In this document: one piece after another, positions 21,201 to 34,800 of the stretch
How positions within the stretch are numbered: the stretch's first letter is position 1
Layout of the letters: each line of letters starts with the position of its first letter
Source of the DNA: Trachelipus rathkii
Lineage: Eukaryota > Arthropoda > Malacostraca > Isopoda > Trachelipodidae
Direction of reading: 5' to 3'
NCBI GenBank assembly: GCA_015478945.1
Contig: JABUQX010002232.1
Span: 78,879-142,878 of the forward strand
Length of the DNA: 64,000 nucleotides
Position numbers and translations under genes: made by a program
The notes under the pieces: model-generated
Databases searched by the model: none
The model's input: only the letters and a program-made list of their open reading frames with translations
Told to the model about the DNA's origin: nothing

Positions 21201-24200
21201 GGCGAGATATGTTCAATTCTTCCTTCGCAAGCTGATGGGTGTATCACTCGGATCTGGGAAATATACACTGCGACTGCGAGATGCTACTATCCTATGGCTC
21301 TATTCCCGGTGTATGCCTGACAACATAATCGTTCAATAATCCGCTATGTATGAATAGTGATCGCCCTAGTGTCACCTATTAGCTCTCCTTTTAATAGCTA
21401 TCGATGTTCGCCGTCGTCATCACATTCCAGTATCGGGGCTGACTGGTCATTCCTACATGTTGGCTCTTGATCTCGATTGCGCTCGCTCTCGATGATACGA
21501 GATTAACCCGATCGCCTCTAGTAACATCTCGCTTTATGTTAGGGGCGCGCGGTAAGTCAGTCTCTTTTTTTCATCGAGAGGCACCACACAACAAAGAATA
21601 ATTTCATAGCGCGCTCTCTGCTCTCTTTACCGAATAGATCCGAGGTTACGGACACATTGGAGTGACGAAACCTTAGAAATGTCTTTGCTTTTCAGGGGGC
21701 TACTCGGCTATACTACTTATTTGACGTATTCGAAACCAAAAATATCTAAATATCAGCCTTCCTCGACACCCGATGAAGACGTTCCTTAACGAGATCGACT
21801 TTCTAGGAATAGTGTTAAATTCAATTTCGAACAGATGAAGCTTTTATAAACGTATATATTATAGATTTAAATAACAATCAAATTTTTCGATAAATACGTG
21901 AATCTCGCTGAAAGCAAAATTTGATCATATATTATAGTACCATATGTTTCTTCCTTCTAAAAAAAACTAGATGTTCGTTCAAGGTATAAACCTTTGACGT
22001 TTAATCGCATTCTTTAAATAACTTACTAATCGGAAATTAATTTATTAATATACTATCTAAATGATATATCTTACGAAACCAATAATTATCTCTTGAAATA
22101 AGATAAATCTATTCCTAAAAGTATATCTATGAGAGAAGTCTCAATTCTTTTCGTCGGTCGTTTCAGTCGGATCTGAGAATATACACTGGCGAAGATTTAT
22201 TTTCCGGTTTCGAAATTTACGTTGCAAGCGTTTTATCAGCGAGTCAACCCTTAACACTGTGTCATTGTCAACGGGCTTTGAGTATTCGCTACGTGTCCCA
22301 ACCTCGATGTGCTATAAGTTCCCCTCTATAATCGCCTCCTAATAGCGTTTTTGTCGTATATCATACGACGGCACAAGTAATATCTTATTGTTCTTACTAT
22401 CATTCTCCCTGCGAACTCACGCGCCATACGTCCAAAACAAGCTACCTCCTCTCATCGGCCGTTACTCTCTCCCGGAGACTAGACTCGACAACGCAGGCGT
22501 ACAACGTGACTCAATACACCTCATCGCGAACCATCATCTCTCTCCTCTCCTGTGTACCGTCAGAGCGTATCGATCATATAGACCTCTGAACCTAAAGCTG
22601 TCGCATTTTCCGGGGCTACTTCGAGCGATACCTACGCCGTCACCTAACGACTAGTTTCGGAAAACCAACTACTGCATCTCTATAGATCTCCGCTCCTCTC
22701 GCTCCGCATCCCGAACTTAGAATCAACGCAGGCTTCTTAACCGGAAGTCGACTTGCTTCTGGAATAGTGTCTAAATACATTCAAACAGATAAGCTTTCTA
22801 AACCGTACTATATTATAGATTTTTAAGGTACATTTAACAATCACAAACATCACTCGTGGTTTCCGATGAAAGCATTCTACCGTGGAAGGTTCTCCTGCTT
22901 GGAACAGTTCACACACAGATGTTTGATCTATATCATGCACTACTCCAGTAAACGCTCAATGTTATGATTCACGTCTTACTAGTTAAGAATCAACAAAACG
23001 ACTGAAACGATATTGTTTGCTATTATTAGTATCTCCGTCCCACGAGTAGGTAGTCTCCAATATCACCTCTCTTACCGCCTTGATAACATTGCGCGCATTC
23101 CTTATAAATACTTTTACTAATCGAAACTAACGTCTCATGGTCCGCAAACTATTAATCTGAGCGCTTACTCACTCGTAGAGTCACATGCAGCAGTACTATA
23201 TGTGCGCGGCCCTACCCCGTAATATCGACACACATATATATCCGCCATCTTTAGCAACTGATACTCATACCTCTATCATAGTTTCCAACAACTTCTAGTT
23301 CACTAAATCCAGCATACGCTATGCTTCCACTGATATACCGTGATAGTGGCGACAGCCTATTCCTCACTTATCGCTTCTTCTGCCGTCGCGTTTCAAGTCG
23401 GAATTCTCCTCAATACCTATCGGGCTTAAGACTATCAACGCGTCGCAATATACTAATTTCCTCTATCTTTGATTCTCTCCATGATACTAATGTCCAAGAC
23501 CAGGGTCGACAGTTCTCGCATAGACTCCCACCGTGTATTAGAGTGCTATGCCTCGGATAGTAAGTGATTTACTCTGGTCGGAGATCGTAATCAGGCGCCG
23601 CCAGAGTCATGATTGGTGCTCGTAGCAGCGTGACGTGACGACTCATCTCTAGTAAAAACGGAACCGCCTCGTAACTCGTCCTCGTACGAGACGCGACCTC
23701 CCCTGGCGTCCGACCCCTAGCCATGACATGGCTACCAACGCCGACCCTAGCCATCGCTCCGCCTAGTATCGACCGGTTACAGACTCTCTCTATCACTAGA
23801 ATCGTCTAGACCCACGCGTATATAATCGTTGCTTTTTCCAGCTCTCACCTCTCATACTGCTCTCAGTCGCCTGTCGTAATTACATCCTTGTCCTTATGTA
23901 GTCCCCTGTTAATGCCCTCCTCTCTCGCGCTAGCTGTCTCACCAGCACAGAAGCTTTCCTCTCGCAATCTGACCCAGTAAATATTTGCCGATATATCTAG
24001 CGCACTGATCATAATTGAGTGTACCAATGATACGTCTTATTTTTCCACATGGATCATCCGAGAGCACATTATCCGACACACACCTTGAGGACGCATCCAA
24101 CAGAAAACCAAAGCCGTCATGCTGGCACATGCCCTCGGGAATCCCTTCGATCTCTCCACTGTCCTTGCCTTATGCATAATGTACGATCTCTGGCTCATCG

Positions 24201-24840
24201 AGAGACATTTGGTAGCGCCGGCTATGTCATGCAATCCGAAGATAGTCTTCGTGAAATGTTACGCTCTACTCAGGCGGGCATGAGCTGACCGCTCACTTAC
24301 GTTACTAGCTCACTCTTACTCGTGGACCCTGATGTAGCCCGCACTACTCCTCTGTTACCCATAGATATCCTGTTGAGGAGTTGTAAACGAACCACGTCTG
24401 ATTCCGGAAAACCCATAGCCACTCATGCCACTTTAGCCGGCGGTCCATGTTCCACTGACATGTCCTCGCCATTATTCATCTCTTCATCGACCACCCTCCG
24501 AAAAGACGATACTGCTGCTGCGCGCTTCCAATGAACTCGGCGAACTGCTTCATGGTTACATCACAAATCATCTACTCACATCAGGCAATAGTCACTGCGT
24601 TACGATCACATATCATCCTCTCAACAGATAAGCTTTATTCATAATTCGCTTATATATTATAGCATCGTAAATAACAGATCACATAATAATATTTTTCCGA
24701 TAATATTACGTTAGTAATTCTCTTCGGCCTTGAATGGCAAAGTGCTCTTGAGAAGTCGTATCTTGCTATTCATAGTAGATCATATGTTGGTTATTCGTTT
24801 AAAAAAAAAACATAAGATGTTCCGTTCCAAGGAAAACTTT
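21200..24840. other. Error-laden stretch of the palindromic cluster (assembly noise)
   Basis: Sequence on both sides is clean repeat. Inside, recognisable repeat phrases survive in order but are broken by scattered extra bases: at 22610-22860 the GGGGCTACTCGG...CGTATTCGGAAACC...AGATAAGCTTT series can be followed with insertions every few bases. Base composition rises toward 50 percent GC. This is what unpolished single-molecule reads look like. None of the reading frames here should be believed. Confidence 0.75.
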
Positions 24841-26470
24841 CCGTTTAATCGCATTCCCTTAAACACTTACTTATCGAAATATTATTTCATTTTGTAAAAA
24901 GGCAGTACATATTTCGTTTTTTTTTTTTCTTTTAGAACAATATTATCTTTAGAAATTAAATTAGATTCTATTCCCAAATATATTATGAGAGAAATCGATT
25001 CTTTTTCGTGGCGTTTTATCGGATCTCGGGAATATATACTAGCGAGATATTTCGGTTTCGAAAAATGTTCAAACGTTTTATAGCGGATTAACCCTTAACA
25101 CTGTGTTATTTCAACGGGCTTGATATTCCTATGTGTCCTAACCTCGATGTCTAAGTTCCCGATCGCTTAAATTTTCTGAGGAAAAATTTTTTTTTTCATC
25201 GAGACCACACAAAAAAATTTCAGGTTTTCGGGAACTTACACATCGAGGTTACGACAAATTGGGTGATCGAAACCTTAGAAATGTCGCTGTTTCATGGGCT
25301 ACTCGGCTATACTACGTTAGAACGTATTCGGAAACCAAAATATCTAAATATCAGCTCTTCCTCGACACCCGATGAAACGTCCTTAACGGAATCGACTTCT
25401 TCTAGGAATAGTGTTGAATAATTTCAAAAGATAAGCTCTTAAACGTATATATTATAGATTTAAATAACTATCAAATTTTTCGATAAATACGTGAATCTCG
25501 CTGAAAGCAAAATTTGATCATATATTATATACATTTGTTTACTCCTTTAAAAAAAAACTAAGATGTTTGTTCCAAGGATAAAACTTTCCGTTTAATCGCA
25601 TTCCTTTAAATACTTACTAATCGAAATAATTTATTACTCTTACTATCTAAATGATATATCTTAGAACAATAATTATCTTTAGAAATAATTCAAATCTATT
25701 CCTAAATATATATTATGAGAGAAGTCGATTCTTTTCGTGACGTTTCATCGGATCTCGGGAATATATACTGGCGAGATATTTCGGTTTCGAAATACGTTCA
25801 AACGTTTTATAGTAGAGTAACCCTTAACACTGTGTCATTTCAACGGGCTTGATATTCCTATGTGTCCTAACCCCGATGTCTAAGTTCCCGATCGCTTAAA
25901 TTTTTGAGGAAAAAATTTTTTTTCATCGAGACCGCACAAAAAAATTTCAAGATGTCGGGAACTTACACATCGAGGTTACGACACATTAGGTTATCAAAAC
26001 CTTAGAAATGTCGCTGTTTCAGGGACGACTCAGCTATACTACGTTTGAACGTATTCGGAAACCAAAATATCTAAATATCAGCTCTTCCTCGACACCCGAT
26101 GAAACGTCCTTAACGGAATCGACTTCTTCTAGGAATAGTGTTAAATAATTTCAACTTATAAGCTTTTAAACGTATATATTATAGATTGAAATAACAATAA
26201 AATTTTTCGATAAATACGTGAATCTCGCTCAAAGCAAAATTTGATCAGAATATAATTCATCGGATCACAAAAAAAGCGATTCCAACTGTCGTCGGGTCAC
26301 AAAAACAGTGCTTTGTAAGACTTTTATCCGGGGCCGAGAACTCGAATGTTGTTTTCCATTCTCATTTAATTGTGTTTCCGAATGTTTTTATCTAATCTAA
26401 ATAACAATAAATTATTTCGAAAAAAAATGTTTATAGTTAGATAGTTAATTAGCATTTTAAAAGGAATTAC

Positions 26471-26504
<34 letters not shown>

Positions 26505-29230
26505 ATTAATATTTTTAAATTAGTCTCCCCTTAAATAACGTTTTCTTTAAAAAAAAATATTTTTTAGGGGTAACTAAATTAAAAAAAAAATAAAATTGTG
26601 AATAAATTGTTCAATAAATAAATGAATCTCGCTGAAAGCAAAATGTGATAATTTATTATATAAATATGTTTATTCCTTTAAAAAAACTGAGATGTTCGTT
26701 CCAAGGATAAAACTTTCCGTTTAATCGCATTCCTTTAAACACTTACTTATCGAAATAATTTATTACTCTTACTATCTAAATGATATATCTTAGAACAATA
26801 ATTATCTTCAGAAATAATTCAAATCTATTCCTAAATATATATTATGAGAAAAGTCGATTCATTTCGTGGCGTTTCACCGGATCTCGGGAATATGTACTGG
26901 CGAGATATTTCGGTTACGAAATACGTTCAAACGTTTTATAGTAGAGTAACCCTTAACACTGTGTCATTTCAACGGGCTTGATATTCCTATGTGTCCTAAC
27001 CCCGATGTCTAAGTTCCCGATCGCTTAAATTTTTGAGGAAAAAATTTTTTTTCATCGAGACCGCACAAAAAAATTTCAAGATGTCGGGAACTTACACATC
27101 GAGGTTACGACACATTAGGTTATCAAAACCTTAGAAATGTCGCTGTTTCAGGGACGACTCAGCTATACTACGTTTGAACGTATTCGGAAACCAAAATATC
27201 TAAATATCAGCTCTTCCTCGACACCCGATGAAACGTCCTTAACGGAATCGACTTCTTCTAGGAATAGTGTTAAATAATTTCAATTTATAAGCTTTTAAAC
27301 GTATATATCATAGATTGAAATAACAATAAAAATTTTCGATAAATACGTGAATCTCGCGCAAAGCAAAAAATTGATCAGAATATAATTCATCGGATCAGTA
27401 AAAAAGCGCTTCCAACTGTCGTCGGGTCACAAAAACAGTGCTTTGTTAGACTTTTATCCGGGGCCGAGAACTCGAATTTTGTTTTCCATTATCATTTAAT
27501 TGTGTTTCCGAATGTTTTATCTAATCTAAATAACAATAAATTATTTAGAAATTAAATGTTTAAAGTTAGATAGTTAATTAGCATTTTAAAAGGAATTACT
27601 ATTATTATTATTATTTTTAGATTAGTCTCCCCTTAAATCTCGTTTTCTTTAATGAAATATTTTTTAGGGGTAACTATATTAAAAATAAAAATTATAAATA
27701 AATTGTTCAATAAATAAATGAATCTCGTTGAAATCAAAATTTGATCATATATTAAATACATATGTTTATTCCTTAAAAAAAAACTAAGAAGTTCGTTCCT
27801 AAATTTCAGGTTTTATTTCCCGCCGTTTCGTCGGGACCCGAGAAAGAGCTTATGATAATATATATTTCATTTTGAAATACGTTCAAACGTATTACAACTC
27901 TGCATCTTTTACTGTAGTATCATTTCAACGGGCTCGATTGAGCATTTGTTCGTACCCTCGATGTCTAAGTTCCCGTTAGCAAAAAATTTCCAAAAATTTT
28001 TTTTCCAAACAATCGAGACTTTTCAAAAAATTTTCAGGGAATTGGGAACTTGGACATCGAGGTTACGACCACATGCTCACTTGTGTTCATTGAAATGTCA
28101 ATATATTAAAGACTACTGAATTATAATACGTTGGAACATATTTGGAAACCAAAATATTCAAATATTAGTTCTTCCTCGGTACCCGTGGAAACGTCATGAA
28201 ACGGAATCGACCTTTTCTAGGAATAGTGTTTAATAATTTCAACATATAAGCGTTTAAACGTATATAATATGGATTGAAATTACAATAAAATATTTCGATA
28301 AATAAATGAATCTCGCGCAGAGCAAAATTTTATCAGAATATAATTCATCGGATCAAAAAAAAAAGTGCTTGGAACTGTCGTCGGGTCACAAAAAATAGTG
28401 CTTTGGAAAGACCTTTAACTTTTAATAAATGTTTAAACTTAGATTTTTCTTAACTTAGGTGTCTATGGTATCGAAGCTATCAAAAAATTTGAAAAAAATC
28501 TCGCCGGTTTAGCTATCCGCATTATATATTTTGTTAAAAAAAAAATTTTTTTATTGAAATAATTCAAATATATTTTTTATATATTAGGAGAGATGTCGAC
28601 TCATTTAGCGCTGTTTCATCAGATCTCAGGAAGAGTTAATAGAAAGATATTTGGGTTTCGAAGCAGGTTCGAATGTTTTATAGCAAAGTACCTCTTGATA
28701 TAGCGTATTTTCATCGGGCTCGATTTCGTTTTATATCCTAACTTTGATATCTAAGTTCCCAATTACTTCGAAAAATTTTCGCAAAATCTCGGCGGTTTCA
28801 GAAAATATATTTTTTTTACTTTGGCATATTTGGCTAAAAAAAATAATTCCGTTTAAAGATCCAATTAATTGTATACTTTTAAAAACTTACTTATCCAAAA
28901 TATTTCAATACCACATCTATCATTATTATATATTTTTAATTTTTTTTTAATGAAACATTTCAAATCTATCGCTATATGTATATATTATGAGAAATGTCGA
29001 TTCATGTAGTGCTGTTTCAAACGATCCCAGCAATAGCTAAACGAAAGATATTTGGCTTTCGAAACGCGTTCGAACGTTTTATAGCAGAGTAACCCTTGCT
29101 TATGCGTCTTTTCATCGTGCTCGGTTTCGTTTTTTGTCCTAACTACGATGTCTAAGTTCCCTAATCCCTAAAAAAAAAATTGAAAAGTTTCGATGATTTT
29201 TTAAAAATACAAAAGAAAACAATTTTAAGC
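24840..29230. repeat. Palindromic repeat cluster C, right part
   Basis: Full units are centred near 25200, 25935, 27060 and 28020, with left-arm-only remnants near 28760 and 29160. The units at 25935 and 27060 are near-identical, including about 1.1 kb of surroundings, so a segmental duplication with an offset near 1125 bp is evident. Spacers carry one or two reverse-complement copies of the 33-bp minisatellite monomer and a (TTA)n run at about 26466-26505. Confidence 0.8.
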
Positions 29231-29339
29231 GTTCTGGTTCTGGAACTAAGATGTCGTCGTGAGTGAAAGAGACAGAGACACGCACAACCACCCGTCCTTC
29301 ATATGACCAGAAGCCAACTGAGAGTTTTGCTTAAACGGT

Positions 29340-30306
29340 TTACTCTTAGTTGGATCGACTCGTATCCCGAAAATTCGAAACTCGCTTCGAGAGTGTTTCA
29401 GTTGCAAAAATGTAAACTTCACGATTAACCGGGACAAAGCCATCGCCGACCTGCGAAGCGGTCATTCAGGTGGCGATTTTATTCCGGGACGAGTAGCAAA
29501 ACGTTGAAGATACGCTTTTATTGGTCGTGGCTTCGTTTTCTCTCGGAATCGAAAAGGCCGGGGAGAAATGTGTAAAAATGATCGAAAGGGATAAAAAGAC
29601 CATTCCTACAAAAATACACCCACTTTTTTCTACTTATAAAGACAACCAACCAACCAACCAACCAACCAACAAACCAACCGGGCTTTTTAATTCAGGTGTA
29701 CGAGGAGGAACGAACTCGACCTAAAGATAATAATTTACTCGAGAAAATCTTACCCGACGGAATAGTCACCGATAACCCCCTGCCCGCGCGGAAAACCCGA
29801 AATAGAAGTAACCTTCGAAGTCGACGCCAATGGGATTCTCAGTGTGTCCGCTGCCGATAAGTCGACTGGCCGCGAAAAACGAAATTACCATATCCAGCGA
29901 TAAAGGAAAAATATCGAAAGAGGAAATATATACATATAATTATAATATGGTTCAAGAAGCGGAGATATTCACGAAATACGACGAAGCCTTCGTTGAAAAA
30001 ATTCAAACACTATATTCGCTAGAGAGATTGTGTAACGAGGCGAAATCTCTTCTCCAAAACGAAAGGGTGATGATGATGATGAAACAATTAGACATATCCG
30101 AGAGTCTGCGCGGAAATATATTAAAGACATTTGAGGAAACGAAAACGTTGGTCGAAAGCGCCGATAAATCGGAAACGACGATAGAGCTTTATCAAAACAA
30201 AATAAACGAACTCCGAGAACTTATGAAAACCGTTTACTCGAAAATGAAAGTTGGTTGGGACGAAGTGAAAAACGGATTTACTAGCAGCAACAGCAACAAC
30301 AACAGC

Positions 30307-30346
<40 letters not shown>

Positions 30347-30450
30347 GCAACAACAACAACAACAGCAACAACGACGACGAGGACGATGAATTTACGCAAA
30401 CGGACGAAAATACGAAACGAAACAGCGTCAGCGAAAAGCCGATTGATTAA
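29340..30450 (+). pseudogene. HSP70 C-terminal fragment, multiply frameshifted
   Basis: The order of HSP70 motifs is preserved: GSTRIPKIR near 29352, INRDKAIAD near 29425, a DNQP motif expanded into a (CCAA)n tract at 29644-29679, KDNNLLEKI near 29722, [16 protein letters not shown] near 29830, and [16 protein letters not shown] near 29880. These lie in different frames with at least four shifts and in-frame stops, so the region cannot make an intact HSP70. The last frame (29830-30450) is open for 206 residues and covers the end of the substrate-binding domain and its helical lid. It ends in an Asn-rich run (AAC repeats, about 30285-30375), an acidic patch and SEKPID rather than the cytosolic EEVD. 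The ATPase domain is absent. The fragment lies within palindromic cluster C. Expression of the last 206 residues as a lid-like protein cannot be excluded. Confidence 0.8.
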
Positions 30451-30860
30451 TTTGTTAATGTTTGGTTTTTGTTTCTTTTTTTTTAAATTTGTGTTATAGA
30501 TTTGAATGTGAGATATTATTTCGGTTAAATTTAACTATATTTTATTCGATTATCACCATTGTCATCATTAAAACTCAAAATAAACGTGTTTTTTTAACAA
30601 AAAAAATTCTATCGCGGTAGAAATTAATTTATTACTCCCTCAAAAAGTTTAAAGTACTAAGGTATAATATGTTTGAATTAAGTGTTGTATTAATGATATT
30701 ACATCCGATGTTAAAGTATTTCACCCCCCCCCCCTATCTTCCCACTCTATATGTAAAAAAAGGTTTTAACTAGTTTAAACACGGGTTCAAATTAAAAAAA
30801 CGAACATTAGGGATTTGTTTTTGGTGCTCAAACGGGCGCTGGAAACGACGCATATGCGCC
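30451..30860. other. Intergenic stretch with an 11-C run
   Basis: AT-rich with an AATAAA at about 30579 that could serve the preceding fragment, an 11-nt C run at 30724-30734, and a short GC-rich patch at about 30830-30890. No gene is seen. Confidence 0.4.
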
Positions 30861-31450
30861 TAAGTGCCCGCCCGGGCTGCAGTCAGGCTTTTGAAAACGC
30901 AGCTTAAGATATTCGTTACTAAAATTCAATTTTTCTTTTGGGACAATTCGTCGACCCCTCGGGAACAGCTCATAATAAGATATGTAGATTTTGAAATACG
31001 TTCAAACGTATTAAAACCCAGAAGTCCTTCAAATAGTATCATTTCAACGGGCTTGAAGTTCCTATTTGTAGTAACATCGATTTCTAAGTTCCCGATCGCA
31101 TAATTTTTCGTGGAAATTTTTTTTTCAACGAGACTTTACAAAAAAATTTCAAGGTGTCGGCAACTTAGACATCGAGGTTACGACACATTTACAGATCGAG
31201 TCCGTTGAAATGTCACTGTTGCAAGGGCTACTCGGCTATGCTACGTTTGAACGTATTCGGAAACAAAAATATCTAAATATCGGCTCTTCCTCGATACCTA
31301 ATGAAACGTTCCTAACAGAATCGACTTCTCCTGTAATATAGATAGGAATAGGATTAAATAATTTTAATATATAATCGCTTAAACGTATACAATATGGATA
31401 AAAGTAACATTAAATAATTTCGATACAAAAAGTGTTTAAACTTTTATATA
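30860..31450. repeat. Palindromic unit in cluster C orientation
   Basis: One full unit centred near 31115. The left arm is of the CCTTCAAATAGTATCATTTC type and the right arm of the CAAGGGCTACTCGG type. It is the last unit in this orientation before the repeat direction reverses. Confidence 0.8.
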
Positions 31451-31667
31451 CAGTAATTAATTAGTTTTAATAAAAGAAATTATTATTATTTTTTATTTTA
31501 ACTTAGACTCCTATAAATTCCCATTTTTCTTTAATTAAAATATATTTTAGGGGCAATTGAATTACAAAAATTAAAAATTTAATAAAGTTCGATAAATTTA
31601 TTGAATGTTGCCAATAGTAGATTGTGGATAGATTAGTTTAACTTTTCTTACATAAAAAACACAACAA

Positions 31668-31673
31668 CAGCGA

Positions 31674-31766
<93 letters not shown>

Positions 31767-31849
31767 CGACAACAACGACAACAACGACAACAACGACAAC
31801 AACGACAACAACGACAACAACGACAACAACGACAACAACAACAACAACA
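31668..31849. repeat. (AAC)n and (AACAACGAC)n microsatellite
   Basis: About 180 bp of AAC triplets, the right part organised as a 9-bp AACAACGAC repeat. It marks the point where the palindromic units switch orientation. The long Leu-rich reading frame on the minus strand is an artefact of the repeat. Confidence 0.95.
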
Positions 31850-31859
31850 AGGAGAAGGT

Positions 31860-34800
31860 CGATTTAGCTAGGACGTTTCATCGGGAGTATCGAGGTAAGA
31901 GCTATAATTAGATATTTAGGTTTCCGAATACGTTCAAACGTAGTATAGCCGAGTAGCCCTTGCAACAGTACAATTTCTAAGGAATCGATCTCCCTATGTG
32001 TCGTAACTTCAATGTCTAAGTTCCCGAAATCTTAATATTTTTTGTGAAGTCTCGATAAAAAAAAATTTTCCCAAAAAAGTTAAGCAAAAGGGAACTTTAA
32101 CATCGAAGTTAGATCACATATCTACATCAAGCCCCATGTAATGACACCGTATCAAGGGTTAATCTGCTATAATACATTTGAACGTATTTCGAAACCAAAA
32201 CATCTTGCTAGAATCTCTTCCGGAGATCCGATGAAACGCCGCTAAAAGAATCCACTTCTGTCATAATATATTTAAGATTAGATTTTAATTGTTGCTATAG
32301 ATAATTATTATTTAAACGTATATCATATAGATAGTTAGAGTAATAAATTATTTCGATAAGTAAGTGTTTAAAGGAATGCGATAAAACGGAAAATTTTATC
32401 CATTGTAAACAAAGGATACTAAATTCATATTTTATTTTTCTTTTTTTTATTTTACCGAACATGTCGAGACTTTACAAAAAATTTAGAAGGCTAAGGGAAC
32501 CTAGACATCGAAGTTAGATCACATATCGACATCGAGCACCATGAAATGACACCGTTTCAAGAGTTACACTGTTAAAAAACGTTTGGGCGTATTTTGAAAC
32601 CAATAAATCTTGCTAAAATCTCTTCCCGAGAACCGATGAAACGTCGCTAAAAGAATCCAACTCTGCCATAATATTTTTAAGATTAGATTTGAATTATTGC
32701 TATAAATAATTATTGTTTAAACGTATATCATATAGATAGTTAGAGTAATAAATTATTTCTATAAGTAAGTGTTTAAAGGAATGCGATTAAAAGTTAATTT
32801 TTTATCCATTATAAACCTAAGATACCAAACTCATATTTTTTCCCCTTTTTTTTCTCCGAAATTGCCGAGACCCTTACCTATTTATCAAAATATTTCAATG
32901 TAACTTCTAACCATATTGTATACGTTTAAACTATTATATGTTAAAATTATTTAATCCTATTTCTATCTATATTATAGGAGAAGTCGATTCAGTCATGGAC
33001 GTTTCATCGGGTATCGAGGAAGAGCTGATATTTAGATATTTTGGTTTACGAATACGTTCAAACGTAGTATAGCCGAGTAGCCCTTGAAAAAGTAACTTTT
33101 AAAGGACTTGATCTCACTATGTGTCTTAACTTCGATATCTAAGTTCCCGAAATCTTAAATTTTTTTGTGAAGTCTCGATAAAAAAAAAAAATCCCCAAAA
33201 AATTTAAGGAAACGGGAACTTAGATATCGAAGTTAGATCACAAATCGACATCGAGCTCCATAAAATGACACCGTATCAAGGGTTAATCTGCAATAAAACG
33301 TTTGAACAATTTTCGAAACCAATATAACTTGCTAGAAACTCTTCCCGAGATCAGATGAAACGTCGCTAAAGGAATCCACTTCTGCAATTATATATTTAAG
33401 ATTAGATTTGAATTATTACTATAGATAATTATTGTTTAAACGTATATCATATAGATAGTTAGAGTAATAAATTATTTCGATAAGTAAGTGTTTAAAGGAA
33501 TGCGGTTAAACGTTAATTTTTATCCATTATAAACCTAAGATACCAAACTCATATTTTTTCCCTTTTTTTTTTTCTCCGAAACTGCCGAGACCTTTACCTA
33601 TTTATCAAAATATTTTAATGTAACTTTTAACCATATTATATACGTTTAAACGATTATATGTTAAAATTATTTAATCCTATTTCTATCTATATTATAGGAG
33701 AAGTCGATTCAGTTAGGGACGTTTCATCGGGTATCGAGGAAGAGCTGATATTTAGATATTTAGGTTTCTGAATACGTTCAAACGTAGTAGAGCCGAGTTG
33801 CCCTTGAAACAGTAACATTTCTAAAGACCCGATCTCCCTATGTGTCGTAATTTCGATGTCTAAGCTCCCGAAATCTTAAATTTTTTTTGTGTAGTCTTGA
33901 TAAAAAAAAATTTTTCACAAAAATTTTAAGCAAACGGGAACTTAGACATCGAAGTTAGATCACAAATCGACATCGAGCTCCATGAAATGACACCGTATCA
34001 AGGGATTCTCTGCTATAAAACGTTATAACGATTTTCGAAACCAAAATATCGTGCCAGAATCTCTTCCCGAGATCCGATGAAACGCCGCTAAAAACACCAC
34101 TTCTGTCATAATATATTTAAGATTAGATTTGAATTATTGCTATAGATAATTATTGTTTTAACGTATATCATATAGATAGTTAGAGTAATAAATTATTTCG
34201 ATAAGTAAGTGTATAAAGCAATGCGATTAAACGGAAATTATTATCCATTGTAAACCTAAGATACCAAACTCATATTTTTTTCCATTTTTTATTTTTCCGA
34301 AACTGCCGAGACTTTACAAAAAATTTAGAAGGTTTGGGAACTTAGACATCGAAGTTAGATCAAATATCGACATCGAGCCCGATGAAATGAAACCGTATTA
34401 AAGGTTACTCTGCTATAAAACGTTTGAACGCATTCGGAAACCAATATATCTTGCTAGAATCTCTTCCCGAGATCCGATGAAATACCGCTAAGGAATCCAC
34501 TTCTGTCATAATATATTTGAGATTAGATTTGAATTATTGCTATAGATAATTATTGTTTTAAACGTAGATCTTATTAGAGAAGCTAGAGAAATAACATATT
34601 TTCAGATAATTACTGTTTTAAGGAATGCGATTTAGTCCACCTTTTTATGCTTGAAACCTTAACAACTCCAAAACCAATATTTTTTTTTTTCATTTTGTAT
34701 TTTTTTCCGAAACTGCCGAGACTTACAAAAAAATTGTTGAAAGGATCTGGTGAACTTAGACACGAAGTTAGATCAAATATCGACATCGAGCTCGATGAAA

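Noticed and set aside
22388..24534. Several reading frames of 60-90 codons on both strands
   Set aside because: They lie in the error-laden stretch where the underlying sequence is a noisy copy of the palindromic repeat; composition and codon use are unlike the real genes.
30121..30399. Val-rich minus-strand frame
   Set aside because: Shadow of the Asn-coding AAC repeat in the HSP70 remnant.
30830..30895. CCCGGGCTGCAG string resembling a cloning polylinker
   Set aside because: Only 12 bp match and no vector sequence continues on either side; chance is sufficient, though a read check is easy.
31638..31850. Leu-rich reading frame on the minus strand
   Set aside because: It is the translation of the (AAC)n microsatellite.
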